Positions 7,933 through 14,997 of a DNA stretch of 38,781 nt are shown here, piece by piece. The DNA is from Planomicrobium sp. Y74 (GTDB taxonomy: Bacteria; Bacillota; Bacilli; Bacillales_A; Planococcaceae): the NCBI RefSeq assembly GCF_003668635.1, contig NZ_RCWH01000014.1:1-38781 (forward strand), given 5' to 3'. The position numbers were made by a program, and so were the translations under genes. Below the pieces are notes generated by a model. That model did not search any database and had not been told where the DNA came from. It saw only the letters and a list, made by a program, of their open reading frames with translations. Position 1 is the stretch's first letter; every line of letters starts with the position of its first letter.

Positions 7933-9240
7933 ATGAAAACACAAGTCTTTATCAGCGGCGGCGGTATCGGTGGCCTTACACTCGCCCTTAAACTTGTTCA
8001 GCGGAATGTTGAAGTAGTGATGGCAGAGCGTTTAAAGGCAAAAGCGCCTACATATAAAGGGGAATTGCTGCAGCCAAAAAGCATGCAGATATTCGAGGGG
8101 CTGGGTCTTTACGATGAAATTACTGCCCGCAGCAACGAAATCAAAGTCCTGGATATGCTCGAACTTTCCAGTTCACTTCAGGTCCGTGACCAGACTTTCA
8201 TGGATTACAGCGTATTGCCCGGTAAATATAATGCTGCCTTCATGGTGCATCACGAGGAACTCAAAGATATTCTGTTGAAGGCTGCATCAGAATATAAAAA
8301 TTTCCATTATATGTCGGGAACATCCTGTTCCGGATATACCGAAAACACAGCATTGCTGAAAGTAGGCAAGGAAAAATTGGAAGTTGAGGCAGAATTCTTT
8401 TTTGGCGCAGAGGGAAGAGCATCTGTGACAAGAAAGCATATGGAAATTGATATTAAACAAACTGCCTATAATCATCATTTTTTAACAGTATCTTTCCCGA
8501 GGCCCGAAACTTTTACGGACGGTCAAATTATCTCTACATATAATCGTTTTCTTGGTTTATTTCCATTGCCTGATAATCAGGTGCGGTCGGTCTATCTGAT
8601 TCCGGAGGGAGATTACAAGGAACTGAAGGAAAAACCGATCAGCCATTTCCACAAGCTATATACGGATCTCGCTCCGGCCATGGACGGCTATGTCCAGCAG
8701 TTGACTGACTGGAAGAAAATTCAATTGATGATTCCGGTGATGTTTCATGCACCCTCATACGTCTGGGACAATAAAGCGATTATCGGCGATGCGGCGCATG
8801 CTGTCCATCCCATGGCGGGAGAAGGCATGAATATGGCGATACAGGATGCAGATATTCTTGGCGAGCTTACAGCGGATATGATCGAAAACCATAAAAAAAA
8901 TCCCGGAAATTTAAAATGGTATGAGAAAGTCCGTTATAAACGGGCGGATCATGTCATCCAGCTCAGCCACCTGGCTGCACTTGCGTATTCCTATCCATTC
9001 AAACCGGTCAGCTTTCTTCGCCAGAAAACATTCGAACGGATGGAAGAGGATCCAATTCTTCATTTCAAGCAAATGCTAAATGTCTCAGGGCTTGGCATGT
9101 GGAAGGAAAACGTAAGGGACAGATTTATTCAGGGAGGCATTATCCCTGTCCGTTTAAGGGATCTCCCGAAAAAATCCAAAGAGCTGAGATATTACACACG
9201 GGAAGATGATTATCCATGGAAAGTTGAGGGGTTAAAATGA
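7933..9240 (+). CDS. FAD-dependent monooxygenase (UbiH/PHBH-like fold)
   Basis: A 435-residue flavoprotein of the aromatic-ring hydroxylase class. The dinucleotide-binding motif GGGIGGLTLALKL is at residues 8-20, the NAD(P)H/FAD motif appears as GAEGRAS (usually GADG) near residue 160, and the FAD ribityl motif IIGDAAHAVHPMAGEGMN lies near residues 283-300. Such enzymes hydroxylate or epoxidise phenolic, quinone or polyketide substrates with NAD(P)H and O2. GAGGAG is 9 nt before the ATG; a TTG one codon upstream is an alternative start. It overlaps the methyltransferase gene by four bases (ATGA), so the two probably act on the same small molecule. The substrate is unknown. Confidence 0.85.
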   Translation: MKTQVFISGGGIGGLTLALKLVQRNVEVVMAERLKAKAPTYKGELLQPKSMQIFEGLGLYDEITARSNEIKVLDMLELSSSLQVRDQTFMDYSVLPGKYNAAFMVHHEELKDILLKAASEYKNFHYMSGTSCSGYTENTALLKVGKEKLEVEAEFFFGAEGRASVTRKHMEIDIKQTAYNHHFLTVSFPRPETFTDGQIISTYNRFLGLFPLPDNQVRSVYLIPEGDYKELKEKPISHFHKLYTDLAPAMDGYVQQLTDWKKIQLMIPVMFHAPSYVWDNKAIIGDAAHAVHPMAGEGMNMAIQDADILGELTADMIENHKKNPGNLKWYEKVRYKRADHVIQLSHLAALAYSYPFKPVSFLRQKTFERMEEDPILHFKQMLNVSGLGMWKENVRDRFIQGGIIPVRLRDLPKKSKELRYYTREDDYPWKVEGLK

Positions 9241-10223
9241 TAGATGTAATGAAAATGTTTAAAGCCAGGATGTATATGAAGAGAAACGAACCGTTCCTTT
9301 ACAGTTGGCATGCCTATGTCGGCTATGAGCTGGATTTGTTCAAGGCATTTGAGCGGCCGATGGCAAGCTCGGATGTTGCAGATGCATATGGACTCGACGA
9401 ACAACTTCTTGAACAATGGGTGGCCGTCGGCGTTTCTATCGGACATCTCAAAGAGGCGGGGCGCGGACGCTATAAATTGGCCAATTCTTGGAAACTACCT
9501 AAACCGAAAGGGGATAACTCCTCCGGCGTATTGCTGAAGGAAATGATGGAGCTGCATATACCAACGCTCCTGAATTATCCGGAAATGATGCGCAACAGCA
9601 ACCGGCTTCATTTTGATGAAGAAAAACACGCCGGCACGGTGGCCGAAACAAGCAGATTGCTTGAAGTGCTGGCTATGCCTAAAATGTCGAAGCGCATCCG
9701 TGAAAACGATGTCCGTTCTGTACTGGATATCGGCTGCGGAGAAGCGGGCTACATTAAAAAATTAGCCGGCAGATTTCCGGAAACCCGATTCACAGGGATT
9801 GAAATCAGTGAAGAAGTGACAGAAAAAGCGCAGCAGCTGACAGCCGAGGATGAAAATATCGAAATTCAAAATGCGGATTTATGGGATTATCATCCAGAAC
9901 AGCCTTTTGATATGGTGATGATGAATAATGTTCTCCATTATATCGATCTCGAAAAGCGTGAAGCACTGATTTATGAATTGGCTGATTGGGTCAGCCCAGG
10001 CGGCATCCTGTCCATCGTCACGCCCATCGCCGGCAGCAGCGATGATCCTCCATTTGCAAATGTCTTCAACAGTTTCTTTTCTTCTTTCGATAATCTGTAC
10101 CGTCTTCCTACCCGCGAAGAATTACGTGACTGGGGACAAGCGGCTGGACTGGAAATGCTCGGCATCCATACCGTTATCAAAGAGGGTGGCTGGTATATTG
10201 CGCAGTACAGTAAACCTCAATAG
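9237..10223 (+). CDS. Class I SAM-dependent methyltransferase with N-terminal helical/winged domain
   Basis: A 328-residue protein. Residues about 165-310 are a Rossmann methyltransferase with motif I VLDIGCGEAGY, the acidic strand-2 end FTGIEISEEV and a motif IV region DMVMMNNVLHYID. Residues 1-160 resemble the dimerisation/winged-helix domain of small-molecule O-methyltransferases. It overlaps the monooxygenase stop by ATGA and has GAGGGG 5 nt upstream. The coupled pair suggests hydroxylation followed by O-methylation of one metabolite; no prenyltransferase or polyketide synthase is adjacent in the window. A hairpin terminator follows at once. Confidence 0.82.
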   Translation: MIDVMKMFKARMYMKRNEPFLYSWHAYVGYELDLFKAFERPMASSDVADAYGLDEQLLEQWVAVGVSIGHLKEAGRGRYKLANSWKLPKPKGDNSSGVLLKEMMELHIPTLLNYPEMMRNSNRLHFDEEKHAGTVAETSRLLEVLAMPKMSKRIRENDVRSVLDIGCGEAGYIKKLAGRFPETRFTGIEISEEVTEKAQQLTAEDENIEIQNADLWDYHPEQPFDMVMMNNVLHYIDLEKREALIYELADWVSPGGILSIVTPIAGSSDDPPFANVFNSFFSSFDNLYRLPTREELRDWGQAAGLEMLGIHTVIKEGGWYIAQYSKPQ

Positions 10224-10241
10224 AAATTAAACATAAATATT

Positions 10242-10271
10242 AAAAAGCCCCGAATAAACTTCGGAGCTTTT
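10242..10271 (+). terminator. Terminator after the monooxygenase-methyltransferase pair
   Basis: AAAAAGCCCCGAA pairs with TTCGGAGCTTTT (one mismatch) around a 5-6 nt loop, 19 nt after the stop codon. Confidence 0.8.
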
Positions 10272-10311
10272 GAGTCTGGCGAGAAACTTTAACTTTTATA
10301 ATAATTACGCT

Positions 10312-10415
10312 CTAGGCGGACGCTTTCCGCGGGGAGCGGCCTAAGCCTCCTCAGTCGGGTTGCTCCCTGCCGGGTCTCAGGACTCGCTCCGCTCCGTCGC
10401 AAGCGCCGTCACTGC
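10312..10415. repeat. GC-rich intergenic repeat of the Bacillales GGACGCTTTCCGCGGG type
   Basis: The stretch beginning GGCGGACGCTTTCCGCGGGG and containing AAGCCTCCTCAGTCGG, GCTCCCTGCCGGGTCTCAGG and ACTCGCTCCGCTCCGTCGC is a version of a non-coding repeat that I recognise from many Bacillus-related genomes. It is far more GC-rich than its surroundings. Open frames across it have no ribosome-binding site. The degraded right end runs into the next repeat. Confidence 0.7.
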
Positions 10416-10423
10416 TTCTCCCA

Positions 10424-10489
10424 GCAAACGATTTGTGCAAGCACAAATCGTTTGCGACGAAGCTAGCGCAGCGATGCAGGAGCACGGGT
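10424..10489 (+). repeat. Variable-hairpin/constant-module repeat, second locus
   Basis: A perfect 15-bp inverted repeat (GCAAACGATTTGTGC at 10424-10438, GCACAAATCGTTTGC at 10441-10455, AA loop) runs directly into the constant module GACGAAGCTAGCGCAGCG, then ATGCAGGAGCACGGG. The module is the same as in the array at 4.1 kb, but the stem sequence is unrelated. Confidence 0.88.
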
Positions 10490-10543
10490 TTCAGGAAAGC
10501 GAAGCTGTTTTGCGTAATATCGGTTTGCATTTTTTTCTTTTAA

Positions 10544-10585
10544 AAAAGCTGAAGCCTCTGAAAAATTACAGGGGCTTCAGCTTTT
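10544..10585. terminator. Bidirectional terminator hairpin
   Basis: AAAAGCTGAAGCCTCTG and CAGGGGCTTCAGCTTTT pair over 17 positions (one G-T or mismatch) around AAAAATTA, with T-runs on both sides. It lies inside the repeat nest, with no gene immediately before it. Confidence 0.8.
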
Positions 10586-10589
10586 CTTT

Positions 10590-10708
10590 GTCCAGACTCC
10601 AGCGGCCAAGCTCTTCGGGTCATAAGCCGGATCAGCTATGCGGCAAAGAACGCCGCGCCGCTGATCCGGCTTATGCCTTTCAGAGCTAAACGGGCGCCGT
10701 CGCTTTTC
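10590..10708. repeat. Nested-palindrome intergenic repeat (CATAAGCC...GGCTTATG type)
   Basis: A perfect 16-bp inverted repeat (CATAAGCCGGATCAGC at 10621-10636; its complement at 10660-10675) encloses a second stem (GCGGC/GCCGC), and outer arms AGCTCT/AGAGCT add further pairing. Flanks TCCAGACTCCAGCGGCC and CGGGCGCCGTCGCTTTTC match a widespread Bacillaceae intergenic repeat pattern that ends in GGCGCTTGCGCTTTTC. It abuts the stop codon of yfkK. The right half recurs at 20297-20342. Confidence 0.8.
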
Positions 10709-10709
10709 A

Positions 10710-10934
10710 TTATTTACGCAATGAGCCAAGTTCCTGGGCGATTGCCTGCATTTCATTTGGTGTGATGTTATCACGCTTTTTGACCATTTCATACAAATCG
10801 CGCAAATCCTCATACTGTGAAGCATTGAAATGTTCAGCTTTCATCGCATCGACATTGACCATGCGCAATTTTGCTTTTATTTCCTCGATCATATAGTTGA
10901 CGTTTTCTGGAGACTGTTTCGATAAGTCCATCAT
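10710..10934 (-). CDS. yfkK: DUF1128/UPF0435 family protein YfkK
   Basis: A 74-residue (or 73 from the second ATG) cytoplasmic helical protein that matches B. subtilis Yfk[17 protein letters not shown], the [11 protein letters not shown] segment and a C-terminal [13 protein letters not shown]. Function is unknown. Its own promoter with a perfect -35 box overlaps the end of the upstream symporter gene. The neighbouring YtxH/YihY pair recalls the B. subtilis yfkK-yfkJ-yfkI-yfkH neighbourhood, although the low-molecular-weight phosphatase yfkJ is missing here. Confidence 0.88.
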   Translation of the reverse strand: MMDLSKQSPENVNYMIEEIKAKLRMVNVDAMKAEHFNASQYEDLRDLYEMVKKRDNITPNEMQAIAQELGSLRK

Positions 10935-10967
10935 AAGTTCCTGCCTTTCGGTATGGTATGCCTTATC

Positions 10968-10993
10968 ATTTCACTTATCAAAAAAAATGTCAA
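10968..10993 (-). promoter_or_regulatory. Probable promoter of yfkK
   Basis: On the minus strand a consensus TTGACA (10993-10988) is followed after 18-19 nt by ATGATA/TGATAA. The -35 box overlaps the stop codon of the symporter gene. Confidence 0.5.
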
Positions 10994-12363
10994 TTTCCTG
11001 AACGGGCAAGTTCAGCTTTCTCGATCTTTTCTTCTTTCGCTTTTGCAACGATTCTCTTCGTTTCATAAACGATTACACCTGACAGGCCAAGAAGACCGAT
11101 TAAGTTCGGCACTGCCATTAAACCGTTCATAACATCAGAGAACGTCCAGACGACCGTAAGTGAAGCAGTTGCGCCAAGGAAGACAGCTGCAACAAATAGT
11201 ACACGATATACAATCAGCAAGTTCGGGTTCTTGAATAAATATTGGAAACATTTCTCGCCGTAATAAGACCAGCCGATAATTGTCGAAGAGGCGAAGAAAA
11301 TCAAACCGAATGCGACAATGTAAGGACCTACTCCACCAAGATACTGACCGAATGCCGCACTAGTCAAAGGCGCGCCTTCAAGTCCTTCTTGTGTATACAG
11401 GCCGGACATGACAATCGTAATTCCTGTAATCGAACAAACGATCAATGTATCAAACAGAACTTGTGTCATAGATACAAGTGCCTGACGGCCAGGCATATCC
11501 GTTTTGGCTGCAGCAGCAGCGATTGGCGCAGAACCAAGACCGGCTTCGTTGGAGAATACCCCGCGAGCAACACCATAACGGATTGCGGCACCGATTGCCC
11601 CGCCGGCAGCTGCTTCACCTGTAAACGCGGCACTGAAGATCGTGCCGATAGCGGCAGGGATCAAGTCGAAATTCATGACCATAATAACTAATCCTGCAAT
11701 AACATAAAACAAAACCATAAAAGGAACAAAGAATGCGGTAACTTTACCGATTGTCTTAATCCCTCCAAGGATTACTAATCCTGCAAATGCAGTAAGGATA
11801 AGTCCAGTAGCCCATGGAGCCAGACCGAATGTTTCATCAACAATTGAAGCAACAGAATTGGACTGTGTCATGTTGCCGATTCCGAAAGCGGCGATTGCGC
11901 CAAAAATGGCGAACAGCACAGCCAGCCATTTCTGCTTCAGGCCATGTTCCAAATAATACATTGGCCCTCCGGCCATCTGTCCTTTTGAATCGGTAATGCG
12001 ATATTTAACAGCCAATACCGCTTCCCCGTACTTTGTAGCCATCCCGAAGAATGCAGAAAGCCACATCCAGAAGATTGCTCCTGGACCACCGAGCACAACA
12101 GCAGTGGCGACCCCAACGATATTACCGGTACCAACAGTGGCTGCCATGGCAGTTGAAAGGGCCTGGAAGTGAGAAATGTCACCTTTAGAGTCTTTATCAA
12201 CATTTTTGGAAAAAGTTAATTTAAGTGCATAAGGCAATAAACGAAGCTGAAGAACCCCGAGACGTACTGTAAGATAAATTCCTGTTCCGACGATCAGGAT
12301 TAAGAGAGGGACGCCCCATACATAACCACTGATCGTGCCCAATAATTCTTCAAATCTTTCCAT
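10990..12363 (-). CDS. AGCS-family sodium:amino-acid symporter
   Basis: A 457-residue integral membrane protein with about ten or more membrane segments. The family hallmarks of alanine/glycine:cation symporters are visible: AATVGTGNIVGVATAV, GGPGAIFWMWLSAFFGMATK, and the block GVARGVFSNEAGLGSAPIAA. It imports a small neutral amino acid (Ala, Gly or Gln in known members) with Na+. The frame is open 31 codons further upstream, but AGGGGG lies 7 nt before the ATG at 12363, which gives the family N-terminus MERFEELLGTISGYVWGVP. The roughly 90-nt leader contains another AGGAGG (about 12410) that is not followed by a usable start codon. Confidence 0.9.
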   Translation of the reverse strand: MERFEELLGTISGYVWGVPLLILIVGTGIYLTVRLGVLQLRLLPYALKLTFSKNVDKDSKGDISHFQALSTAMAATVGTGNIVGVATAVVLGGPGAIFWMWLSAFFGMATKYGEAVLAVKYRITDSKGQMAGGPMYYLEHGLKQKWLAVLFAIFGAIAAFGIGNMTQSNSVASIVDETFGLAPWATGLILTAFAGLVILGGIKTIGKVTAFFVPFMVLFYVIAGLVIMVMNFDLIPAAIGTIFSAAFTGEAAAGGAIGAAIRYGVARGVFSNEAGLGSAPIAAAAAKTDMPGRQALVSMTQVLFDTLIVCSITGITIVMSGLYTQEGLEGAPLTSAAFGQYLGGVGPYIVAFGLIFFASSTIIGWSYYGEKCFQYLFKNPNLLIVYRVLFVAAVFLGATASLTVVWTFSDVMNGLMAVPNLIGLLGLSGVIVYETKRIVAKAKEEKIEKAELARSGN

Positions 12364-12426
12364 CAAGTTTCCCCCTAAGTTATGTAGTTCTATTTCCTGA
12401 TATAAATTTACACCTCCTGTTGATTT

Positions 12427-12456
12427 AATATTCCGAAAGTTATTGCCGATAGTCAA
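12427..12456 (-). promoter_or_regulatory. Possible sigma-A promoter of the symporter gene
   Basis: On the minus strand TTGACT (12456-12451) and AATATT (12432-12427) are spaced by 18 nt, about 65 nt before the start codon. The -10 element is weak. Confidence 0.35.
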
Positions 12457-12484
12457 GGGTTTTTTAAAATTTAAATACAGAGAA

Positions 12485-12510
12485 GTTTAAATATAGGAAG
12501 ATTAGGGAAA
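12485..12510 (+). promoter_or_regulatory. Sigma-B-type (general stress) promoter for ytxH-yihY
   Basis: GTTTAA (12485-12490), a 14-nt spacer and GGGAAA (12505-12510) fit the sigma-B consensus GTTTAA-N12-14-GGGWAW in both boxes. It lies 49 nt before the YtxH start. B. subtilis yfkJ-yfkI-yfkH are known stress genes, which supports the reading. Confidence 0.65.
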
Positions 12511-12558
12511 AATTCAAAAGACACGTTAGAACAAACTATTCTTTGGGAGGAATTCAGA

Positions 12559-13020
12559 ATGAGCCAAAACAAATTGATGACAGGACTATTAGTAGGGGCG
12601 GCAGTGGGAGTAATTGTTTCCCTATTTGACCGCAATACCCGCAATGATGTAATGCAGAAATCGAAAAAGGTTTCTGAGAACGCGAAATACTATGCAAGCA
12701 ATAAAGATGAATTGAAGTCTGCGGTTCAGCAGCAGGCAAACAAATTCCAGAATCTTTATGAGCGCGTTTCTGATGACGCTTCTTATGTTGGGGATAAAGT
12801 CAATGAATTGAAAGAATTGACTCCTCAGGTAAAAGAAATGGCTATGGACACGAAAGAGGCGTTCGTGGATACGAAAGAAGCAGTTGTTGATTCGACACAG
12901 GATGTCAAATCAGCACTCAAGGAAGACGACCCTTCTGCTTCATCATCATTGACTGATGACAACAGCAGTTCATCAAACAATAATTCGAACCGCGATGCGG
13001 AATATGGGAAAAAGCAGTAA
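12559..13020 (+). CDS. YtxH-domain general-stress-type protein
   Basis: A 153-residue protein with an N-terminal hydrophobic/Gly segment LMTGLLVGAAVGVIVSLFD (about residues 6-24) typical of the YtxH domain, a long amphipathic helical region with EAF/EAV repeats (DTKEAFVDTKEAVVDS), and a Ser/Asn/Asp-rich disordered tail. YtxH proteins are membrane-anchored stress proteins of unknown mechanism. GGGAGG lies 8 nt before the ATG. The 3' end overlaps the start of the YihY gene, and a sigma-B-type promoter lies upstream. Confidence 0.85.
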   Translation: MSQNKLMTGLLVGAAVGVIVSLFDRNTRNDVMQKSKKVSENAKYYASNKDELKSAVQQQANKFQNLYERVSDDASYVGDKVNELKELTPQVKEMAMDTKEAFVDTKEAVVDSTQDVKSALKEDDPSASSSLTDDNSSSSNNNSNRDAEYGKKQ

Positions 13021-13942
13021 TTCCCTGAAAAAAAACCAGAAAACCGAATCAGATCTTCCGCAGGAAAATTCGGAGGCGAAGGTGCCCAGTTACGATGTCA
13101 CCCGTACATCCGGGTTCCTAAAGGAATTGTGGAAAAGAATCAATGATGTAGATGTCACAGGACTTGGAGCGCAGTTAGCGTTCTTTTTCCTGTTGTCTAT
13201 TTTTCCATTACTTATTTTCCTGATTACGCTGCTCCCTTATTTGAATATCGCTGAAAGTCAAATCTATGATTTCATGGAAAATGTAGTGCCAGGGGAAATT
13301 TATCTTTTAATCGAAGAAACCTTGAACGAAATCTTAACTAAGGAAAATCGAAGTCTGCTTTCATTCGGTCTGATTGCCACGATTTGGTCTGCCAGCCTTG
13401 GTATGAACGCACTTATAAAATCCTTGAACAGATCGTACGGAGTCGAAGAGAATAGGCCGATTCTGATTGCGAGAGGCATGTCCATTATCACGACTGTGTT
13501 AATGATTTTCATTTTGCTCATCGCATTGGTATTGCCGATTTTCGGCCGCCAAATAGGTATTTTCATCTTTTCATTTTTCGGTTTGGAAGAAGGCTTTCTG
13601 GAAACATGGAATACACTGCGCTTCACAATTCCGCCATTGATCATATTTGTGGTAGCCGCGGTAATCTACTGGGCAGCTCCCAATGTGAAACTGGACTTTA
13701 AGTCAGTTTTGGCAGGAGCGGCTTTCACGTCAATCGGCTGGTTGGCTGTATCATTCGGTTTTTCGGTCTACATCAATAATTTTGCTAATTATTCAGCTAC
13801 CTATGGAGGCATCGGGGGTGTAATCATGCTTATGCTGTGGTTATACGTATCGGCAATTCTCTTGATGGTAGGCGGGCAGGTGAATGCAGTCATGCAATCA
13901 CGTCGTGACATCATTAAGCGCGATAATAAAAACGCCGGTTGA
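13004..13942 (+). CDS. YihY/BrkB-family inner-membrane protein (YfkH-like)
   Basis: A membrane protein of about 312 residues with about six membrane segments from residue 50 onward. The YihY signature is visible: DVTGLGAQLAFFFLLSIFPLL, IWSASLGMNALIKSLNRSYG and YGGIGGVIMLMLWLYVSAI. The family is not an RNase, despite old names, and its transport role is unsettled. The N-terminal 45 residues are polar and variable. The frame opens at 12956 inside ytxH, but no ribosome-binding site is seen there; ATG at 12995 or 13004 is more likely, overlapping ytxH by about 17-26 nt and implying coupled translation. It is the analogue of B. subtilis yfkH. Confidence 0.85.
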   Translation: MGKSSNSLKKNQKTESDLPQENSEAKVPSYDVTRTSGFLKELWKRINDVDVTGLGAQLAFFFLLSIFPLLIFLITLLPYLNIAESQIYDFMENVVPGEIYLLIEETLNEILTKENRSLLSFGLIATIWSASLGMNALIKSLNRSYGVEENRPILIARGMSIITTVLMIFILLIALVLPIFGRQIGIFIFSFFGLEEGFLETWNTLRFTIPPLIIFVVAAVIYWAAPNVKLDFKSVLAGAAFTSIGWLAVSFGFSVYINNFANYSATYGGIGGVIMLMLWLYVSAILLMVGGQVNAVMQSRRDIIKRDNKNAG

Positions 13943-13978
13943 TCTTGGATGTTAACTTCAAGATGGCTGGCGTTTTTT
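13930..13978 (+). terminator. Terminator of ytxH-yihY
   Basis: AACGCCGG and TGGCGTT, with inner ATCTTG/CAAGAT, form a long hairpin followed by TTTTTTT. The stem includes the yihY stop codon. Confidence 0.85.
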
Positions 13979-14027
13979 TAAGCTTCATATTTTTTATGGA
14001 AATGGAGTTAGGAGATTTAGTTAAACA

Positions 14028-14063
14028 AAAAATCCGCCCATCAGAAAGATGGAAACGGATTGG
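14028..14063 (-). terminator. Terminator of the SE1561-family gene
   Basis: On the minus strand AATCCGTTTCCATC and GATGGGCGGATT pair imperfectly and are followed by TTTTTTG, just downstream of the gene's stop. Confidence 0.7.
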
Positions 14064-14071
14064 GTTTCATA

Positions 14072-14266
14072 TTAAAGTTCATCTATTGGACGGCTTTTGA
14101 ATTGCTGCATTTTGCCATCGAGCTCATCAACCATTGCAATCAGGCGGTCAATGTCTTCCAGTTCAGCTGTTTCCGGCTCAATAGAATCCAGAACTTCCAG
14201 AAACATATTCAAGCGCTGCTTCATATAGACTACTTGTTTTTCCTTATCTGTGATGGATTTTCCCAC
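14072..14266 (-). CDS. SE1561-family small cytoplasmic protein
   Basis: A 64-residue predicted helical protein, MGKSITDKEKQVVYMKQRL and then ELEDIDRLIAMVDELD, matching the small SE1561 family of Staphylococcus and Bacillales. Function is unknown. A GTG three codons upstream (14275) overlaps the GAGGTG Shine-Dalgarno site, so the GTG at 14266, which gives the family start MGKSI, is preferred. It has its own terminator and is not coupled to a neighbour. Confidence 0.82.
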   Translation of the reverse strand: MGKSITDKEKQVVYMKQRLNMFLEVLDSIEPETAELEDIDRLIAMVDELDGKMQQFKSRPIDEL

Positions 14267-14340
14267 ACGGTACACCTCATTTCGCCTTCTATCGTAGCTG
14301 ATTTATTCAAAGATTTCAATTAAACATAGGTAAAAAGAGA

Positions 14341-14367
14341 GATTCTAATATTTTTTCAATTTAGAAT
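14341..14367. repeat. Short inverted repeat in gene-poor region
   Basis: ATTCTAA and TTAGAAT are separated by 13 AT-rich nucleotides, between the SE1561 gene and the small ORF at 14426. It may be an operator or chance in AT-rich sequence. Confidence 0.35.
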
Positions 14368-14425
14368 ATTTACATAACTTGATTTTTGTGTTAACGTATG
14401 GTTAATCAATAGAGAGGAGGCCATA

Positions 14426-14461
14426 ATGAATAGTCGAAACCAATCAATTATCTTGGAGTAA
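14426..14461 (+). CDS. Possible 11-residue leader peptide or remnant ORF
   Basis: GAGAGGAGG stands 5 nt before an ATG that encodes only MNSRNQSIILE and a stop. The stop overlaps a second very strong Shine-Dalgarno site, AAAGGAGGGGG (14461-14471), whose only codon at good spacing is ATT (14479). The next terminator is at 14542. The +1 frame (14430-14543) stays open to just before the terminator. No family was recognised. The interval 14267-14592 holds no other gene that I can support. Confidence 0.35.
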   Translation: MNSRNQSIILE

Positions 14462-14541
14462 AAGGAGGGGGTTCGAACATTTCACCGGCACAAGCCGTAA
14501 AAATGGTCTTATGAGAAAAAGCGAAAATGACAACGAAACAT

Positions 14542-14586
14542 AAAAGCTCAGCCGTGATCTGTTTATCAGATGCCGACTGAGCTTTT
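14542..14586. terminator. Bidirectional terminator next to the OsmC gene
   Basis: AAAAGCTCAG and CTGAGCTTTT form the base, and ATCTG/CAGAT forms the upper stem, with T-runs on both strands. It can stop transcription of the osmC gene (-) and any transcript through 14426-14541 (+). Confidence 0.85.
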
Positions 14587-14592
14587 ATTGGT

Positions 14593-14973
14593 TTATACGA
14601 TTTCGTAGGTTTCAACCACTTCAATTGAGTTTTCCACTGAACGGACCATCGAACAATTCTTTCTTGTTAACTCCATCACACGAGGCATCTTCGATTCGTC
14701 GATTTCCCCTTTGATCAGAAAATGCAGATGTACTTTTGAAACGCGGCCGGCTTCTTCATCGATGCGGACAATTTCTTTCACTTCCGCTTGAATATCATCG
14801 GCGGGCATGCGCTGCTTTTCCAATACTTTTCTTATTATCCCAGCGCTGCAGACTGCGAGAGAAGCCACCAGCAATTGGTATGGACGGAAGCCATGCTCTT
14901 CATTTGTTGAAACGGACAGTTCGCCAAAAGGCAAATCGCCGGAAAAACCATGTTCAGTCATTGAAAACTTCAT
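14593..14973 (-). CDS. OsmC/Ohr-family protein
   Basis: A 126-residue protein of the OsmC fold with the two conserved cysteines at C42 (LLVASLAVCSAGI) and C107 (TRKNCSMVRSV), as used by the family for thiol-dependent reduction of organic hydroperoxides. It is shorter and more YhfA-like than Ohr proper, so peroxidase activity is plausible but not certain. AAGGAGGAG lies about 8 nt before the ATG. It is divergent from an MFS exporter gene, with only 80 bp between them, and the two share a 27-bp palindrome over both promoters. Confidence 0.85.
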   Translation of the reverse strand: MKFSMTEHGFSGDLPFGELSVSTNEEHGFRPYQLLVASLAVCSAGIIRKVLEKQRMPADDIQAEVKEIVRIDEEAGRVSKVHLHFLIKGEIDESKMPRVMELTRKNCSMVRSVENSIEVVETYEIV

Positions 14974-14997
14974 CTTTCATCTCCTCCTTATGATAAA

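Noticed and set aside
10360..10689. 109-residue frame through the repeat nest
   Set aside because: It crosses three non-coding repeats and a terminator hairpin and has no start signal.
12400..12425. Leader peptide in the symporter 5' region (AGGAGG near 12410)
   Set aside because: No ATG, GTG or TTG is suitably spaced after it; the frame only continues to the true start.
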